Source of the DNA: Atopsyche davidsoni
Taxonomy: Eukaryota > Arthropoda > Insecta > Trichoptera > Hydrobiosidae
NCBI GenBank assembly: GCA_022113835.1
Contig: JAILWY010000009.1
Span: 9,710,001 to 9,774,000 of the forward strand
DNA: 64,000 nt
Direction: 5' to 3'
The notes beneath the pieces are model-generated. The model made no database searches, had not been told where the DNA came from, and saw only the letters and a program-made list of their open reading frames with translations. Below are positions 62,226 through 64,000 of the stretch, piece after piece (positions within the stretch are counted from its first letter, which is position 1; every line of letters starts with the position of its first letter). The position numbers and the translations under genes were made by a program.

Positions 62226-62568
62226 AGCCACCATAAGATACTATTTCAACAGACTTTTTTATGATTTTCTGGAAAGAATTATTATTTTGAAAATTATATC
62301 GATTAACTTATTTTCGTTTACATTTCTCATTTTAATTAGTAAAAAAAAATTTTTTTTTTTCATAAATAATTTTTTATTGTGGTCGGACAGGAAAATGGTC
62401 GGCGGGCGCACGGAAAATGATCGGCGGGCCATGGCGCCTGCGGGCACAGGGTTTGGGACCACCGTGTTAAAGTATAGCCTGATGCGGATCCGAAAAAATT
62501 AATGCCCACATCGTATATATATAATATAGGGTTGTTAAAAATCATATCAAAGTTATAAAATAGGGTAA

Positions 62569-62930
62569 TTATTTTGACCTCGAGGATCCAGATACCTGAC
62601 TTCTCTTGTTTTTGACAAGCTCATTGATGTCAGGTATCGTATTCGTTGTAATTATTTTAAGAATTGATTGGAGATGTTCATTCGTAAGTCTTGTGCGATG
62701 TTTGTTCTTATTAATTTTCATGACGGAAAACATCTGCTCACATAAAAAGGTACTACCAAACATGCACAGAATGCGTGCTGCATGCTTTTTTAATTCCGGG
62801 TAGTTATCCAAACTCTTGAAATATTGTGTATAAAATGTAAGAGCGTTAACCTCTTTAAATTTTTTTTTCAAAATACTGTCTGGGCACGCGCTGCCCTTGA
62901 AATTACTTATAAATGTAGTGTGCGCATTTT
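62569..62930 (-). pseudogene. hAT transposase, C-terminal dimerisation fragment
   Basis: On the minus strand KKKFKEVNALTFYTQYFKSL, then ARILCMFGSTFLCEQMFSVM and HRTRLTNEHLQSILKI. This is the hAT C-terminal dimerisation region, related to but clearly different from that at 34.8 kb. The catalytic part is gone, so the element was moved by a transposase from elsewhere or decayed after insertion. Confidence 0.88.
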
Positions 62931-63081
62931 AAAATATTCGTAGAGGAATTGAGTGAAGTCTAAAAGCTCTAAAAAACATGATTCTTCTTTCTGTGACACA
63001 TTGCGATCGCGGGCCGGATTGATACGGCCCGCGGGCCGGATGCGGCCCGCGGGCCGTATCTTTGACATGACTGCTCTAGTG

Positions 63082-64000
63082 TCACTCAAATGGTAAGTAT
63101 AATTTAGCGATGGGTGGGCCATTCTTAGTAATTCGGAATATATAAACGTTTGTAAGTACACGTAGGAGGAGGGTCGATACAACGTCCATACCCATGCAAT
63201 ATTTGATCCAAGTACTTCGAACCTAAACAGTACCAATACAATATGACGTTATTTGAAACGGAGCAATATTATATTAATACTTTTCAAATTAATTGTGTTT
63301 ACAGTTTGGTGGCATATCCAAAGAAAGCTTATTTTATTTAATTTTAAATAAAGTATTCAGGCAGTGTTTTGACACACCCTGCTCTACATTTCAACAGGCA
63401 CAAAGAGATTGTCCTACTGACGCGCAATTTTCGTGAATACAAATTAAGTCGACACCTTTGTTTCATGGGCGAGCTGAACTCACCGCGTGGGAAACGTTCA
63501 TTTTACAAATAAAAAGCACTTTCATTAATACAACACGTTAACTGGTTAGCGTGAAGCACTGTTTTTACCGAAGAGTTCAAGCTTCATTTCACGTGTAATT
63601 AAATGATTAGAGTGCTTGTTCAAACAAGAGAAAACAGCACAAAAAGATTGTATTGAAATCTTAAAATTGTTATAAATACCTAATAACAATTTAAATATAC
63701 TATGAATAACGTATATTCTGAACATGGTGGGGTTCATATATCACATATACCTTACGTATGAAAATATGCAACGGGAGGATTATAGGTCAGCAGAGGAAGC
63801 AGCTGTAGCAGTTCTCACTATGTACTCATATAGGGCGAGTCTTCTACTCCCGCGTCGATATACGTAATCACATGATAAAATGAACTTACCTTTAGATTGT
63901 GTTTAACCCTTAAATGCATGACTTGTTCTGACCTCTTGAAAAAAATATATCTTGTAGACATGTACATTCTAATGCAGGGAGACATATATAGAAATAAAAA
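63082..64000. other. No gene seen
   Basis: AT-rich sequence without recognisable coding, RNA gene or repeat boundary. Confidence 0.55.

Larger units (their letters stand above)
60033..63073 (-). mobile_element. Composite hAT element, 3.04 kb
   Basis: The left end CAGGGGTGTCAAACTC and the inverted right end CAGTCATGTCAAAGATAC resemble each other. The flanks are identical 8-bp CTCTAGTG (60025-60032 and 63074-63081), which fits the hAT target preference. The right end contains repeated GGCCCGCGGGCC palindromes. Inside are two mariner fragments, an inverted pair from the long-TIR family, and only the C-terminal part of a hAT transposase. Confidence 0.9.

Overview
The window looks like an AT-rich insect chromosome segment, most probably lepidopteran. 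It has an intron-rich extracellular-matrix gene, short AT-rich introns, and many decayed class II transposons (hAT, mariner, Tigger/pogo, a TTAA-flanked MITE). Lepidoptera is an inference from composition and repeat style; no sequence here proves it. There is no prokaryotic-type gene, CRISPR array or rRNA. The main gene is the 3' half of an agrin-like proteoglycan gene on the + strand, bases 3462-17874. I placed sixteen consecutive exons. Every junction uses GT-AG and all phases agree, giving one open frame of about 1,370 codons that ends at TGA 17872-17874. The domain order is follistatin/Kazal, follistatin/Kazal, a cysteine-rich WAP/lustrin-like module, a papilin-like GCC motif plus laminin-EGF, a second laminin-EGF, follistatin/Kazal, a polar linker, an EB-like module, then EGF-LG1-EGF-EGF-LG2-EGF-LG3. 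The last block is the diagnostic C-terminus of agrin. The 5' exons lie upstream of the window. The first four exons here are GC-rich and far apart; the last twelve are AT-rich and mostly compact. A dead Tigger/pogo transposon sits in the last intron and a small hAT-type MITE sits in the 2.9-kb intron. From about 17.9 to 39 kb I see a long 3' UTR or flank, then intergenic sequence with repeats: a tRNA-like SINE remnant, two foldback hairpins, a dispersed LINE/SINE-type repeat, and a nested stack at 32.86-37.1 kb. In that stack a dispersed repeat was split by a 3.8-kb hAT element (8-bp duplication CACTACAC). The hAT was hit at a TTAA by a MITE, and that TTAA was then split by a mariner element at its TA. 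A CpG-rich block at 39.06-39.59 kb has a GC-box run, an X-box-like motif, a CRE palindrome and a good splice donor. It looks like the promoter and first exon of a second + strand gene whose remaining exons I cannot find, so most of 39.6-64 kb may be its first intron. That intron or intergenic part holds a 2.3-kb long-TIR element that contains an exon-like fragment of a YqaJ-type PD-(D/E)XK exonuclease, a degenerate 115-bp tandem repeat, and a second composite hAT at 60.03-63.07 kb (8-bp duplication CTCTAGTG) filled with mariner pieces in opposite orientations and an inverted copy of the long-TIR family.
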